Positions 26,163 through 40,663 of a stretch of 64,000 nucleotides of DNA are shown piece after piece (position 1 is the stretch's first letter; every line of letters begins with the position of its first letter). A program made the translations under genes and the position numbers. The DNA comes from Glandiceps talaboti (lineage: Eukaryota; Hemichordata; Enteropneusta; Spengelidae). The notes below the pieces were generated by a model that worked only from the letters and a program-made list of their open reading frames with translations, ran no database searches and was not told the DNA's origin. The stretch is taken from assembly GCF_964340395.1 (NCBI RefSeq), contig NC_135559.1:12527759-12591758 (forward strand). Direction: 5' to 3'.

Positions 26163-26737
26163 TTTGATTCGAATCATCAAAAGTCTCCACGAGTGAAGGA
26201 GTTATAAGCAACACTAGTATTGAAGTCCCGGCATCCAATTCAGTTAGTATATGTCATAACCGTCATCTGACCTCGTGGGGGGCGTCATACATTGTATCTT
26301 TTTCTCAGACGTAGAAACGAGGATAGGAGAACTATTCATTGACAAGCCAAGGAGGTCAGTACCTGACCATGTAGTTTTTAACACGATAAATATGCATCGA
26401 ACTTGCACCTGAAATATAGGACACATGTGAGATGTTATATCAGAGTGTTCCCTTTTCACACGAGCCATCGGTATTAATCTGTGTAATTCCATACACATGG
26501 TACAAGTGATTACTGTAAGCTTATTATGAAATGAAACACTGATGAAGTCTTCTTTGGTGAAATCTAAGCTAGCGATTATACGAAACTCTCACTTCTGGTT
26601 TCAAGGTTTTTGTATTTGAATCATAGTATATATTTTTACCTTCACTTCTCTACACCTGCAAATCTCTACGAATAATTCTAAAACTACGACTGTTTAGATA
26701 AATAAAAGTGTTTGTTTACATCTTTGGATGTGTGTGG

Positions 26738-26832
26738 CCATAGTTTGCATGATATCAACACACTGTTGTCGTATGTTGCGTTGTTCATAGTTTGCATGAT
26801 ATCGCCACACTGTTGTCGTATGTTGCGTTGCT
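26738..26832. repeat. 49-bp tandem duplication
   Basis: Two adjacent units of catagtttgcatgatatc then cacactgttgtcgtatgttg, differing at a few bases. Confidence 0.85.
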
Positions 26833-26937
26833 CTCTGCTCAAGACAAACTCGTTTGACAACCTTTCCAGATCGACGAACATTGTGACTATATATGAAGCG
26901 TGTTGAATTGACCAATGCTGCTGTGACGATGAGGATT

Positions 26938-26995
26938 TCTGTCTGTCTGTCTGCCTGTCTGTCTATCTATCTATCTATCTGTCTAGCTGGCTGTC
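26938..26995. repeat. (TCTG)n/(TCTA)n microsatellite
   Basis: Imperfect tetranucleotide tract of TCTG, TCTA and TGCC units. Confidence 0.8.
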
Positions 26996-28180
26996 TATAC
27001 TTGCAAGTTTGTATATATGTTTATATTTTGCTGCAAATTGGGTATGTACATCAGGTCCTGTGTTTGTGTTTGCATTTCTCCATACTGATCAAGTTTGCCT
27101 TGCCATAACTAGAAAAGGAATACATCGCCAGACTATAAATAATAGAAACTATTTCATCCAAACCGTCACATATGTGTTATTTATTCATGACTACATTTAT
27201 GTACTAGTATCTAGTCTAGTAGTGAATTATTTGTTCACGTTTCTCACTTCCTTCTACGCTCCAACATAATGTTACATGGAGAAATAAACACGAATTTTCT
27301 TCCATTACATCTCTCTGGTTCATGACATGAAAAACGCTTCAGTTCAAAAGTTCAAGGAAAATTATGACAGAAATAATCATTGAAAATTACATTATGGATG
27401 GATAGATAGATTAACTTGTAAACAATAAACTTAATCAACTAATTAGCCACATTAATGTACTGAAATAGAGTCTTGAAATGTGATCAATTATTTATACTTC
27501 AAACTTAATGAGTTCAGGCAAGAAGCAACTGAAACCTATCAGATTATAGTAAAATGATCCGTGAAATAAGTGTCTGTCTATCGTTTTAATCTGAATGATT
27601 AATAAGGAATACATGTTAAATTTTGATTAATTCGTGTACATCCAATAAAAGGACGAAATTGACCACTCGTCCTCGATTACAGTTTCAATAGTAGTGCTAC
27701 AATAATTTATATAACAAAGACACGTGCATTTTAAGTGGGGGATGTAATAATTGCCTGGCGAATTTACATACGCGCATTACAAGTCCACGTACCCTCAGTT
27801 TTACTGCCCCAATATTTGTATTGATTTTTGCATTTATGATTTTCATTCGAACAGATTTTTTTTTTAAAAAAATGAAGAGTATCTAGCTAATGTTAATTTT
27901 TGACAAGGTATCACGTTTGACTTATACCTGTCTCCCGGGAAAGCATCCCTGGTATACATGTCTCAAGTACATGACAAGATACAACCCGTTTCATGTTACC
28001 GTTCACTGGCTCTGTTTGAAACTACACACTCTACTTTCAGATAGCAAGATCGTGCTAAATGAAATAAGCCATTAAACCTGCACTAACTGCAGCTGGGATC
28101 GACATTTTTTTCATCAAATAGTCAGAGACATATTCAAAATATCATTTTCAACAAAAAATTCCAGTCGCAGCTAGTGCAAC
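26996..28180. other. No gene recognised
   Basis: AT-rich non-coding sequence, no supported feature. Confidence 0.45.
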
Positions 28181-28330
28181 TTTAGACAAAATGTTGCAAG
28201 AAACCATACTAAGTCAATCTTGCAATCTCAACGTGTAGCATATGCAGTTTCTTATTGCTTTCTGTGTGAGTGCATGTACGTTGTATCAAACAGAGTCAGT
28301 GAACGGTAACATGAAACTGGCAGTAACATA
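28181..28330. repeat. Dispersed repeat, copy 1 (matches 58915-59050)
   Basis: Shares with 58915-59050 the blocks gacaaaatgt, gcaagaaac, tcaatcttgc, gtgtagcat, cagtttct and gttgtatcaaacag, in the same order and orientation. Confidence 0.7.
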
Positions 28331-28540
28331 TCGTTGTATATACCCAAAAGGACACCGCCAGACCACTAATTCTCTATAACAAGTCTAAAGCCTGGAATAA
28401 CCATTACCCGCCCCTGAACTCTAAAAGGCGATCACTTATCGACAACTCTGTCCCTTGTTCCAAGTAAAACGCTTCAATTATTTATTCCAAGCGTGAATAT
28501 GTGGAAAATAACCACCACGCTGAAGAAACTGAAAGTATCA

Positions 28541-28670
28541 TAAACATGTACCAGTGAATATATTTGTGCGTACGCATAGAACTGGTGCAATATTTGCACT
28601 GTAATGCAACACTGAAAACATAATTATATCATCCCATACGCATATTTACATAATTCTATTTATATGGAGA
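28541..28670. repeat. Dispersed repeat, copy 1 (matches 57520-57650)
   Basis: Shares tgtaccag, actggtgca, tatttgcactgta, gcaa-actgaaaacat and atacg/ctgcat with 57520-57650, in the same order. Near the 28181 repeat, so both could belong to one element. Confidence 0.6.
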
Positions 28671-28984
28671 CGACCACTCTGGAGTCTATCGACGGCAGAT
28701 CAATAATTCACCCAATTAATCCTCTGGGGTTTGGTATTCATTATTGATGTTGTTGCTTTCTTTTCTAGGTCATTTTTTTTTGTAAAATCGTGATAAATTC
28801 ATTACAGACTTCACAAGAACCTAACCGACGTGAAATAAGCTTACATTCATCTATGTCAACCTAAATGTAATATCCCCTCTCGTAATACACTAACGCTATA
28901 TTTTATTTGCATTCCATGGTACAATAATGATACATGAAAGTCTATGCATCATACTAGTATTTTGGGTCAATCGCTGGAATCAAC

Positions 28985-29700
28985 CTACCGACCTATCCAT
29001 TTAGCTATCTACTAATCCACCTATCTATACCAACCAACCTACCTACCTACCTACCTACCTACCTACCTACCTACTTATCAACCAACCAACCCATCTAGCA
29101 ACAACCTATCTAACTATCTATCTACTAACCTACCTACCTACCTACTTATCAACCAACCAACCTACCTACCTACCTACCTGTCTACATAGTGCCTATCAAC
29201 CAACCAACCAACCTACCTTGCAACCTACCTACCTGACTACTTTGACAAACCAACAACATAGACCTACCTGAAAACCTACCCACATATTGACCTACCTACC
29301 TATCTACCCACCCACTTACATATACCAGCCAACAAATCTAATAGATCTACCTCCCACCAACCATCTGCATGTATCATCCAACCTACCTACTTACTTACCC
29401 GTATGTCATTCTACCAACCCAACTACTTGTACCAACCCACCTACCAACTACCAACCCACCTACCTAAACCACCGACCTACAAGTCTTTCTATCAACTCAC
29501 CTACCTACCTACCTACCAACTCAGGTACTAACTAACCTACACCATACACACACCCCTCCCTCCCTCTCCCTACCTACCTACCTACCTACCTACCTAGACC
29601 TACAAACCAACCCTGGCTTCCACCCTACCTACCCGCCAGTCTCTTTACCTACCTACCTACCAACTAACCTACCTACCTACCTACCTACCTACCTACCCAA
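28985..29700. repeat. Degenerate (CCTA)n/(CCAA)n satellite-like tract
   Basis: About 700 bp dominated by CCTA and CCAA tetranucleotides with many substitutions, strongly strand-asymmetric (almost no G). Thr/Pro/Tyr-rich ORFs within are artefacts. Confidence 0.85.
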
Positions 29701-31594
29701 CTATTGGCCAACTACCAACAAAACAACGCAAGACAGCATAATAGCAATATAACTCATCATAAGACACAGTGAAAGAGATAACAAAGGATGTAAAATATAT
29801 CTCAAACGACACATGAAATCATGAGAATATAGCACCGGAACGAAAAGTCTTCATTTCCGTTTTTCAAGACTACGTTTACAACTAGAGGCAAAGATCACGA
29901 ATCATAAATGAAAACACACCTGTGTCCATTATAATATAGTTAAGGAAACCATTTGTTAAAAGAAAGAATGCCATTTTATATATTACTTCTGTCTAGTTTT
30001 GTGCCTCAGGGTTATCTTTTGAAGAGCGAATCTTCAATTTATCTGCAACTAGTCTTCTGTGTGTATCGGATTGCATCTAATCGCCAATGCAAGGCTACTT
30101 TCATTGAAACGAAGAAAATCATATCTGTACAACTTCCCATTCCTAGTCAGAAGCAAATAGATAACCGATTCTCAGAAGGAAACATTTTATTCGAAGCATT
30201 GAAGTTACAGGTGGAGATCAATTTTAGGTCGCTGTACGTGCGCTTGAAATCTTCTCAGTTTGACGTTATCGGATCCTTTATATTATAAGAGCTCAAATCC
30301 AATAACCAAGTCGCCAAGCCCAATCCATCCATCGTGATCTGCGAGGATTTCATTTGAATTCACTGATAAGAATCTCGGCGTCAATAGTATATAATAGTCA
30401 AACTGAAACAAAATGACTGGCCATTGACACAAGCAGGCAAACTCCCACTCTCTGTTTCGTGACTAACTAAATTTTCTTCAACCTTAAGACTTTTATGTTA
30501 TTATTTTCGCTTCGTGTTTTCTTTACAAGTTGAGTCTTAAGTTGAGTTTTTCTAATTTGATAATTCACAGGGTGGATATACGGTAGACGGGGTCAGGGAG
30601 GGACTTCACTGGTAGTTTTATTTAGATTAATGGATGTCTATAGTGTGGATGGATAAGGATTGTTTTGTAAAATATCGTCTGCTAAGCACTTTTTGACGTC
30701 CATTTTTAATTTCTTGAAGATAGCAAAGAAGGGTAAAACAGTAGAAAGGTGTTTACACTGTGTTCTTACGTTTTACATTTTAACGGGGAAAATTAGTTGC
30801 TGTATATATAAAATTATTTCACTGAGATCTTGCAGCAGACAACATTCTGGTTCTCTCGAAATGTATTTCTTTACATTTGGGATCTACAAAATGTTGCAGT
30901 TGTTTGGCGCCATGTGATATGCCTAAAAAGTCCGACTACTACAGTTGCTATAGCAACAACTAGCGTCATGAGATATACTAGTAGTAGTACATTTGCAAAG
31001 CATGTTGCGATTGCTGCCCAATCACGTGATGAATTTATCGTCGAATGTTTTGTTGCAGGCTACAGGTGTTTTTGAAGGTAGATTGAGACGAGAGATTGAT
31101 TGAAGAGGAGAAATAGGTCGATGGGATTAAAGAAAACGTAAAATTTGTATCCGAGGTTTGATATTTGTTTCCAATGAACTCATATCACCTATAGCTAGGA
31201 TTTAGAGCTTACACAATATACATTAGCCGTAATAGAGAACATGAAACTATATGTTTGTAGGGACACTATTTCATTTCTTCATGCCGACAAACAATTAAGA
31301 CCTAGGGGTAAACGATGGTGTATGGATTCGTTTAATGGAATACATTCATACAACTGAGAGTAGTGGATGAAACGAAAGTCGAAGATGACGTCACAATGAA
31401 AATATATAATACACACTATTGACATGTAAATCGATATTTTTGTCAATATACTTCAAACGTAGCAATGGAAGTGACTTTTAGCATTTGCAGGTATAGTTTC
31501 AAATTTAGCCTGGGGTTGTAAGAATTGGTTATTCACAAACACTGCAGTGTTAAACATGCATGTTTTGGATGCAAAATGTATGTATATATGACAG
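29701..31594. other. No gene recognised
   Basis: A 111-codon plus-strand ORF (29953-30288) begins with a hydrophobic segment (MPFYILLLSSFVPQGYLL) that could pass for a signal peptide, but nothing else supports it. Confidence 0.35.
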
Positions 31595-31787
31595 TGTATG
31601 TATGTATGTATGTATGTATGTATGTATGTATGTATGTATGTATGTATGTATGTATGTACGTACGCGTGTATGTATGTGTGTATGTATGTATGTATGTATG
31701 TATGTATGTATGTATGTATGTATGTATGTGTGTATGTATGTGTGTGTGTGTGCGTGCGTGCGTGCGTAATTGAGTAGAGAGAGAGAG

Positions 31788-31840
<53 letters not shown>
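31595..31840. repeat. (ATGT)n / (GTGC)n then (GA)n array
   Basis: ATGT units to about 31738, then GT and GTGC units, then about 30 GA dinucleotides from 31776. Confidence 0.95.
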
Positions 31841-31844
<4 letters not shown>

Positions 31845-34800
31845 GTCTTGCCAATCGAGCGAAATTTTTATGATGTGAAATCATGAAATGACTCTCATGA
31901 CCCCCAAACGTTATGAACATATCTTTATTTCCTGAAGTGGCTTTCCTCTGTAAAGACTAACCTTGGGACCTCGTGCAGTCCATTTCAAATATCTGTCCTT
32001 TTAAATATTTTATCTAAAGGAAGAAATATATTAGCTGAGAGATATTCAATCGTGATTTCATCTGCCCATCATAAAGATTCTACAAATGCACCTGAATTTC
32101 TGCCGAGTAAATTCCTCAAGGGGTTTTACAAAACATATCTAAATTTCGCTCATTATCTAGTCGTGCTCGTCTCGCAGCGATTGGAGACGTCTGGTTAATA
32201 CTCATGTTTCTTATCGGATATAAATCAAATTTCCTGTCAAATAGAATGAGTATAGAGGAATAAGTACACTTTTTTCGAAATGCTAAAATACGCGCAAAGA
32301 GTACTTTTAACGGAAGCCCGCTTTAAATCAAACGAACAGAGCGTTCTTTAGGTCTTCAGATGTTACGATTGACCCTGATAAGATGTTACTTCGTCGATGG
32401 AGAGTACGTTAGAGGTTTATGTTGCTATTGAAACATCGGAGATGTATGCATCATGTTATCCCCATTTGGTTAAGTCGTCTCATTTGATTTACCGCTGTCG
32501 ACGTAAGATGATCCGGTGTATGATTCGTGAGTCGTGGCTCACCTTACTGCAAGAGTTCATATCGCGAGTAATTGGCATCCTCAATTATTGGGAGATAGTT
32601 ATTTCTGTCCCCCTTCGGGCTATGTCGTTATTTTTTGATGAGTATACATAAGTATGTGTATCGATCTCGCAGAGTAGGCCAAAGTTTTCCGCTGTCATAG
32701 CTAAGGAAGAGTATGTGAGGCAACGTTGCAGTAAAGGGGGCTACAGTGATTTGCGACGATGATGTGTATTCCTATATACGACTGTCTTGTCGTGTCAACT
32801 ATATCTTGTTACATTCAACTTGTGACAAGTATGTTTGGCATCCTTGATATGTATAGACGAGTCAATTTCGCTTTCTTATTACCGGACAGAATGCAATTCT
32901 ATTATAGTGTAAGTAATGTAAGACTACTTGTGTAAAATTGTACTTTCCTTTAACGTGGAATACGCCTCGGAAATAAACTCTTTTAACTTTTGCTGTTATC
33001 TTATTCAAGAAAACTCCAACCTATCCTCAGTTAAAATAAATAACAAAATCAGGGGTCAACGCACATTTTTTTAAATACAGATCAAAATGGTATTAAATCA
33101 TTATACCGAATCCAATATGGCCGCCGACTACAGCGTTGACGCTATGGGAAAATAAAGGATTGACGATCCCTTGAAATTAAGCGGCAAACCCCAATTTCTT
33201 TTAATATTTAATAAAGATCAGGCCAGGACAAGCTTTATTTTGGAAAAAGTTTGGAGAGAATTGAAGAACTTTATTTGATTTTCAGGGAAATTTGTCACCG
33301 AGGCTTTAGTGGTCTGAGTCGACTCGCAGGCGCAGTCTACTTGAAGTGTAAATTTACCCAACTTGAACTAGTCCGCGGTGCATCATTACTTCTTCGTTTG
33401 TCCCACCCAAAGACACTCAGGAGTCGTAACAGTGTTTCATGTTGTTGCGATCATCAGCCGTCTGATCAGCGTGAAACACAGTGTAACGAGTCGTGATTGG
33501 TATCTTGTTTGATACAAGGTTATTTACACTGCTCTGCATAGATATGTATTGAGCACGGTTTACTCCAGCATAGACATGTTTGTTGTCGAAAATGTACAAC
33601 TCCCAGCTTAAAGACAGCGATTACATTTTGCTTTGAAAGGATTTTAATAGGAAGTCAGTAAAACAAGGGACTAAACTACTAGAATCAAATTAATTCCGGA
33701 AATCATAAAACCATTGAACCATACTTGAGTTCATTAGAATTGCTTTCACGATTACACAGTTCAGTAGTTTCTGGTTGATAACGTAGACTGTCCACAGACA
33801 ACATCTACAGACTGGCAAATAAAATGATAGCGTGTATAAAGCAGACGTAAGGTACTTGATTTCAAAGTATAGGTCTGTTCGTTAAAAGGTGTGTTAGCTG
33901 TAACTTGAATATCAGATCACAGACAATGTATTCACTGAAAATTGTCAATAATTTAGACATGTTGTACATTTTAATTAGATCTCGATTTCATCCATACATA
34001 AGTTGTACAGTAATAGGTTAGAGTTGTTATCGTGTTTAAGGTGCTGATTTTAGGGTGCGGACCTAAAAGTCAATGTGATTGGATTTATTACACCATATTA
34101 TGTGTACAGCGACACTTAGCACATTTGCCAACAGGTGATTCAATACCAAGCTGGGTGATTCAGTACCAAGCTAGTCATTATATATGGCAAACTAGTATTG
34201 AAAGACGGTTCCTGTTGAAGCAGCTATAACGACTAGACAGTTGTGGTACACAACGCAACGAAAGAAAATCCAGGCTTTCTTGGCGTTACGAAGAAAAAAT
34301 GTCTATATTCTCTGTATTTGCTATGTGACGTTATCACCTCAATAGGTTTTCCCATAAACCCTTGCAGGAAGTCCCCCAAATGGATAAACGTATCATAGAC
34401 AACGAAAAACATGACGTGTAAAATGCAGTAACACTTCTTCACAAAATTGCAGAGTTGAGTAAGTTAGCAAAGTAAGGTTTTGCGATCCAAAATCATAATT
34501 ATGTAAGTTGATAAAACTACTCGATAAAAAATGTACTAAAGCCAGAAATAAACCAGACTGGACTTTTCCTATAAAGGTGCTCTAGCTGCAATTGTAACGT
34601 GTTTTTGAAACTGCTTTGATACTTTCTATATAGTATACTCAGAATTGTATTGTATCACCTGTATGGAGGTAAACGTATTTGTGTAGCTGTGCGCATAAAT
34701 GGTGAGATAGATGCTATCAAATTGATTTTGGGTTCACGCCCTAAAATCAGCGGCCCAGCATGATCACATTTTCAACCGCGGTGTTACTATACTAGTTATG

Positions 34801-37060
34801 GATAAAACTTTAACATGCTGAGTGTCAAACTATTGGTATTTTAACAACATTATTTTTAATGAATATATTGTTGGTTGTGTGATTGAAAACACGATACGCC
34901 AGTTACACTGAGCTAGGGCAATTTGGATTGTGGGCGTTTTAATGCGTTATTTCTTATTCTTCACCGCATTTCGTGAGAATGAAATGTAATGCTTCTGGCG
35001 CTACAGAAATATTTTTAAAAGATGTTTATTCATATTTTATTACAGTCTAGGTGTACACGATTGTGACATTCTAACCTTACCCTAACAAACACAGGCGTAA
35101 AGAAAAGCTAAATCAGAACTCTAGTCACGATTTGCAGTCTCGGAAAACCATTAGGAGGTGGCCATTCTGGCAGCAAGTCTACGAGACGTGCATATTTAGA
35201 CTTGTTTCACAATAAATTACCCTTTCAGTCTGTATTTCAACATCCGGAGAAATTCTTTAGTGATCTTAAGTGCCAAACTTTTACACTTTAGATCCATTTT
35301 AGCACCAACCTGACATTTCGTTTCGGAAATCAAACACTGTATAAGCTTATAAAACAGCCCATATGAAACACTAAATAAATCAAACTTTGGTCTGAAATTT
35401 GAAAGATACATTCGACTTTATCGTCTGCTATAACAAACTCTGAGTCAGTACGATGGATGATGTCATCGTTAGATAACTCCTACACAAGACGAGTATCAAA
35501 CTAATTAGATTTCACCATCAGTGATTTTCCCGCCAAATTCATGCACAAAAAATATCGTTCACCGAAACTTTTAGGCACATTTCATATTCATTATAGATGA
35601 GAGTCAAAGAAATAATGTTGATCAATATTTTATTTAAAAAATTAACTTAAAATGGTCAGATTTTTACAAATACTCTAAAAACTTGAGCTTCTAAACACCG
35701 AATGAAGTTGAATGTGCGGAAAATTTGCTATCAAAGACGTCGCCCTACAGTGTGTGTAATTATACCAACGTCTGTTGCTTGTGTATACATATCAACAGGT
35801 TGCAAAAATAGTTTCAGCTTGTGGCTATCCCAGTTTGTCGATAGGTTGATTCCCATGGTAGTAATTGAACGTATATATCAACAAGTTTCAGTTGTGTCTA
35901 TCTTAATTTGTCGATAGCTTGATTTCCGTGGTAGTAATTGAACGTGGTGTTGCAATGTTGTAAACACAAACGCTTCTTTGACGGGTCAGAGGTCATATTT
36001 TTTGAAAACTGAAATACATACAACTACATTACACAACCAAGAAAGGGCATGACGTGTACAATGGTAGGGTCAAAGAACTGTGTGTGGCAGTGTTGTAGTT
36101 ACACGTTGTATAATACTAGTACGTCAACTGCACTATTAAGCAACCTTTTTTTCAACTAAACAACAATATGGTATTGTTCTTGTACAAATAGTCTGGAAAA
36201 ACGTTGCCGCCATACATGTATTGAATGAGTCATACCATGGGAGCCTCATCCATAGTTATACCGACTCACGTTCTCTCTCCACGCTCTACTCTAATAACAT
36301 TACCTGTTTTAAATAAGGGTTGGTATATTAAAGCCGTTGTGAACAGGTTAAAAACCACTATGCCTACGGACAGAACTCCATACCACTTAGGCTAGTAAAA
36401 AATAGCAACATTTCTCTCTATGATGGCTGATTGTTAGGTAAACAAAAGATATATTATATTGTGAAAAAATAACGTTAGTTACTAGTAATGAGTCATTCTT
36501 TAAGAGGGAAGAGTATGTACACAAAGACGTGGAAATTTGTTTGATATGTTTGCACAAAGGGGGACGTCAAAATAGAAAAGTGTGTTATGATTCCGGTCTC
36601 AATAACAAACGTATCCCTGCTAGTCTCCAGGCCTTCCCTATATACAACGCCATAGGCGTGATTTAAAAAAGCTAGGACGAAAACTCGAATGCGCAGATGT
36701 TAGATTTTATAAATTTTGATATGCTGATTTCAGACAACCTGTTTATCCATACAAACATTAACAGGTGGCACATGAATGTTTACTAACATTTTTGTCTATC
36801 GACACCACGCCCACCCTACCCCACCATGACACACAGACTCACACCTAGCTCTTTCCCAGTAACCACTTATCTGTGGTCAAATCTAGTTTTAAAGTACTTC
36901 ATATCAGATCGGGATATATACATCAGCTAAATTAGAACGTCAACAAACATATCTATAGATTAAGAATAACGTCACGCAGATATTAGAATAACGATTTATC
37001 ATCAGTTATTAATTGCTTGTTTTTGTATTGAAGTAGTGTTTGTACGAGTGTTCATGTTGT
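31841..37060. other. Gene-poor stretch
   Basis: About 5 kb without a recognised gene, RNA or long repeat. Only short ORFs without domains. It contains the tandem duplication at 35814. Confidence 0.5.
35814..35948. repeat. Tandem duplication, about 74 bp unit
   Basis: Two diverged units, each with gtttgtcgatag or atttgtcgatag then gttgatt and ggtagtaattgaacgt. Confidence 0.8.
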
Positions 37061-37069
37061 GTATGTATT

Positions 37070-37199
37070 TTTGTTTATCGGCTTACTAGAGTGGGTATTT
37101 TGTGCCTGTCAGATGTCAATATAAATAAATAACTGAATGAATGAATGAATGAATGAATGAATGAATGAATGAATGAATGAATGAATGAATGAATGAATA
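37070..37199 (+). repeat. (GAAT)n tract, possible retroelement tail
   Basis: About 16 GAAT units from 37134, preceded by tcaatataaataaataac. A run of tetranucleotides directly after an AATAAA-like sequence resembles the 3' tail of LINE insertions, as at 48588. No RT coding sequence was found upstream. Confidence 0.45.
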
Positions 37200-37649
37200 A
37201 TAACAATAAATAAATAAAATAAATATCTAGTACTGTAACCCAAGTAATTACCCCACTTCAGATGAGATCCTTGTGAAAGATAGTGGCCGTGGCAGGAATA
37301 TGGTGACGATTTCGCATCATAAAGGGGTATTGTGGTGAAAACGACAATGTGTCAGACTAAATGGTTTTTTCATCAACGACATCTTCGTTCTGTGTGAAGG
37401 GTGCGATAACACTATCACTCCTTACAATGCTAAAAACAAACTCGACCACATTATGACTCCCTCGAGATGACCCGTGCAAAACTTGACAGTAACAATGTGT
37501 GAAATATTTAGTGTCAATGTGAAAGGATCAAACACAACAACGACAATTCTATTTATACGTTTATGGACAGGTTTCACCTTCCAATTAAATAAAACACTTT
37601 ATTTTCCATAAAATATTAGACTAATTCAATTCATCAGTTTTGGACCTTA

Positions 37650-38010
37650 AAAGTGGCTATATGGATGCCAAATAGGTATTTGTTTTTGTAAATTTATTTA
37701 TTTATAAAACAACTTTACTACGTTTTCCTACTTGAAAAAAAAATATGAAACAAGCTATAACAAGTCCTTGTCCGTGCGTAACTCAATAAATTCTAAATTC
37801 TAAATTCTAAAAAAAAAAAAAATGTGTAAAACGTGTTATTGTACGTACAATAACAAAAAACTTTTCACAATTTCTAGCTTTTTTAGTAATTTATCGTTGA
37901 CATAAGATATGTTGTTTTAAATTCTTTTTTCAAGTAGGAAAACAATAGTCAATTATTTTATGAAAAAAATCCAAAATAAATAAAATCCGATTTGTCATCC
38001 ACAGAGCCGA
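37650..38010. mobile_element. Foldback element, copy 1
   Basis: The two halves are inverted repeats: the left end reads aagtggctatatggatg, acgttttcctacttgaaaa; the right half reads tttttcaagtaggaaaac and ends gtcatccacagagcc. The centre is a perfect 22-bp palindrome (37834-37855, core gttattgtacgtacaataac). No coding capacity. A second copy lies at 43330. Confidence 0.75.
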
Positions 38011-38061
38011 CATAAAAAATTCCCAAAATGATTTTAAAAAGTGATGTATTCCGAACGACGT

Positions 38062-38082
38062 GATGATGATGATGATGATGAT
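38062..38082. repeat. (GAT)n short tract
   Basis: About seven GAT/ATG trinucleotides. Confidence 0.8.
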
Positions 38083-38532
38083 TTGCCTCGAGGCGAAACT
38101 TTTTAATAAATAAGCTTACAAAGTTTAAAAGGTCTACTTATTTGACAGTATTGTTCATTTCAGAAAGTTGTTTAACATATTTGTGACGTCGACATTCCCT
38201 TATGCATTACATCAAGTTGTACAGTTTGGGGGTTATATCATTATCAATGTCACTAAAACAATGCCGACTGAACTTAGTGTCTGACATTATGATGAATTTC
38301 TCAGTGAAATTGACAACCCGGTAAATTACCATTAAAGGTGAATTCTTTTAGCGTATAATGAATGAACAAAATTACTGGAAAAAATGAAAAGTCTTTACGT
38401 ATATTTTTTACCACCATCATAACATAATTGTCATCAATGGATAATATATACATTTCAATTTTACAGAAATCTCATAAAATAAGGAGAGATTTGTTAATTT
38501 TTTCGTAAATGTCCTATATCAGTACATTGTTC

Positions 38533-38620
38533 AAGTTACAGTTCGGTACTACCAAACCAGAGTGACTATAGAGTTTCAAGTACAAAATGTACTACCAAAC
38601 CAGAGTGACTATTGAGTTTC
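38533..38620. repeat. 43-bp tandem duplication
   Basis: Two units of tactaccaaaccagagtgac followed by tat-gagtttca. Confidence 0.85.
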
Positions 38621-40663
38621 AATTAGGTAGCACGGTGTTTCGCGTTTTTTGTTACAAATTACCTAAACAAAATACTGACTGACAGCGCGCAAGCATATAA
38701 AATGATACATTTTATCTCACTGTGAATACAAATAAAAAATATCACGACTTTCACTGTTGGGTGAAGTAAGGAAGATTCTCAAGTACAAAACTGTTTATTT
38801 GTATTCACAGCTAGATCAAATGTAACATTTTATGAGTGTGGAAATTCTACAGTCCCTCTGGTTTCGTAGTACATGTACATGTTTAAATCACAGACAAGTG
38901 TTCTTCAGTAAATATCTAGTTCTCAAGGTGTTCATCAATGCACGATTTTGATCCTAAAGTTGGCTCGTACACATGACGAGAAAACACCCATCATTGACAG
39001 AAAAATAAATTGAACGAAAAAATGCAACCGCTTGTACGTCATCGCAGACTTCATTTTATCGATCGCCTCTCCAAGTTGTAAATGTCAATTCAAACAGGTT
39101 TATTTGAATATATGATCAAGTATATCAATTTCATATTGTGGTTTGAGTGATATTTGAAAATATATATATATAAGTATTTCATGCGGGTTTTGCAAAATTG
39201 AATGTATGGACTTCAATTCCACGTCACGTGATGTGTCGCAAACACCAGCGGGGCGATGGATATACGTGAATGTACAGCTTCACTAATCCCCGTGTTAATA
39301 ACATGAAAACACCGTGTCTATTATATTACACGACCGTGGAATCAATATCACACATCTCGGTACAATAGGTGGAAAGGAATGCTGGTATATTTTATACATT
39401 GACTAGCTTAAGGCAACGGCATCGAAACACTCCCAATTTACATGTGTATTAAATGTGCAAAAAAATACTGATTGTATCTACTGCAGCTGCATACAGACGT
39501 TCCAATACAACAAATGATGAGAGAATATTTCACTGTCACGCTATATTTAAATGACATGTTACCGGCTCTGTTTACACATCGATCACTGCAACTGTATTCA
39601 CTATCGTACAATGACCTCCGCTGACTTCCAAAATTAAAACATGATTGCGTTTTTGTTTTTTCTCATTTGTGCAAATTACACGCCTGGTTGCACCCTACTA
39701 AATTGGCGTCATTTCGATAAAGTGACATTTCGTTCACCACTCTGACAAATGTTATAACATAAATACAGTTAGATAATTAGATTGATTTGTGTGCGTGAAA
39801 GAGCGTTTTATGTAGAAACACAACCCGTGTTTAAAAACAACATGCGCGACGTGGAATTTTAATTCATGGGACATAACCGAAATGCAATAGACACCGAACG
39901 CAACATAAACACTCTCTCGAAGCTATTTCAGGTGACCAAATATTATATAAGAGCTGTTATTACGCACACTTTTAAAACAATTTGAAATTTAAAACTAAAA
40001 TATTATTTCTTTTCAATGTGATTTGCATTCAAATTTAACCATATCCAAGCTCATAAATTTGCACGAGTGTAAAAATAGCAGGACTGCTATTACAGGGTTT
40101 GCATTTTACTCGACGTCGATATATCGAAACTTCGCCCGCGTTACCCTAGGAAAAAAGGTATGCATATACTGTGCGACCACAAACGCAAATTCAGCGGCAA
40201 TGGCCTTGAAAATACCGAAATGACGCTACTTCAAAAACATTTTTTACAATGTTTAGAAATAAATATACCCATAAAAACTTGTGACCACTCTCACTTGATT
40301 TTACTTGGTCCAATGTGGTTCATTCAATACATTGAAACAGATATAAACTATGTACACTCCCATATCGCCTTTCATGATGTACTGGTGGTTTCTAAATATA
40401 AGTTAAAATTTACATCTGAAAGGGTGTTAACTTTGCTGTGTATTGTTCACGGATATGTTACGAAGACGCCATATTCAAGGTTTGAAATAGCTCTCGAGGA
40501 TTAGCAGGCAAAATACTGCAGGATTACATGGAGTAGTGAATTCATTCACCTGTCTTCAGAAAAGTGTACGAAAGTAGCGTCTTGACATAACTAAGTAAAA
40601 AGTATTTCGAATCATCTGTATTCTGTATGTACCCCATATTTGAGGATACCCGTACTGCAATAG
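38621..40663. other. No gene recognised; includes FAM43 3' flank
   Basis: The part next to 40664 should hold the FAM43 3' UTR on the minus strand. The 114-codon plus-strand ORF at 40160-40504 has no recognisable domain and may be antisense to that UTR. Confidence 0.4.

Noticed and set aside
40160-40504. 114-codon plus-strand ORF downstream of FAM43
   Set aside because: No recognisable domain and likely antisense to the FAM43 3' UTR.
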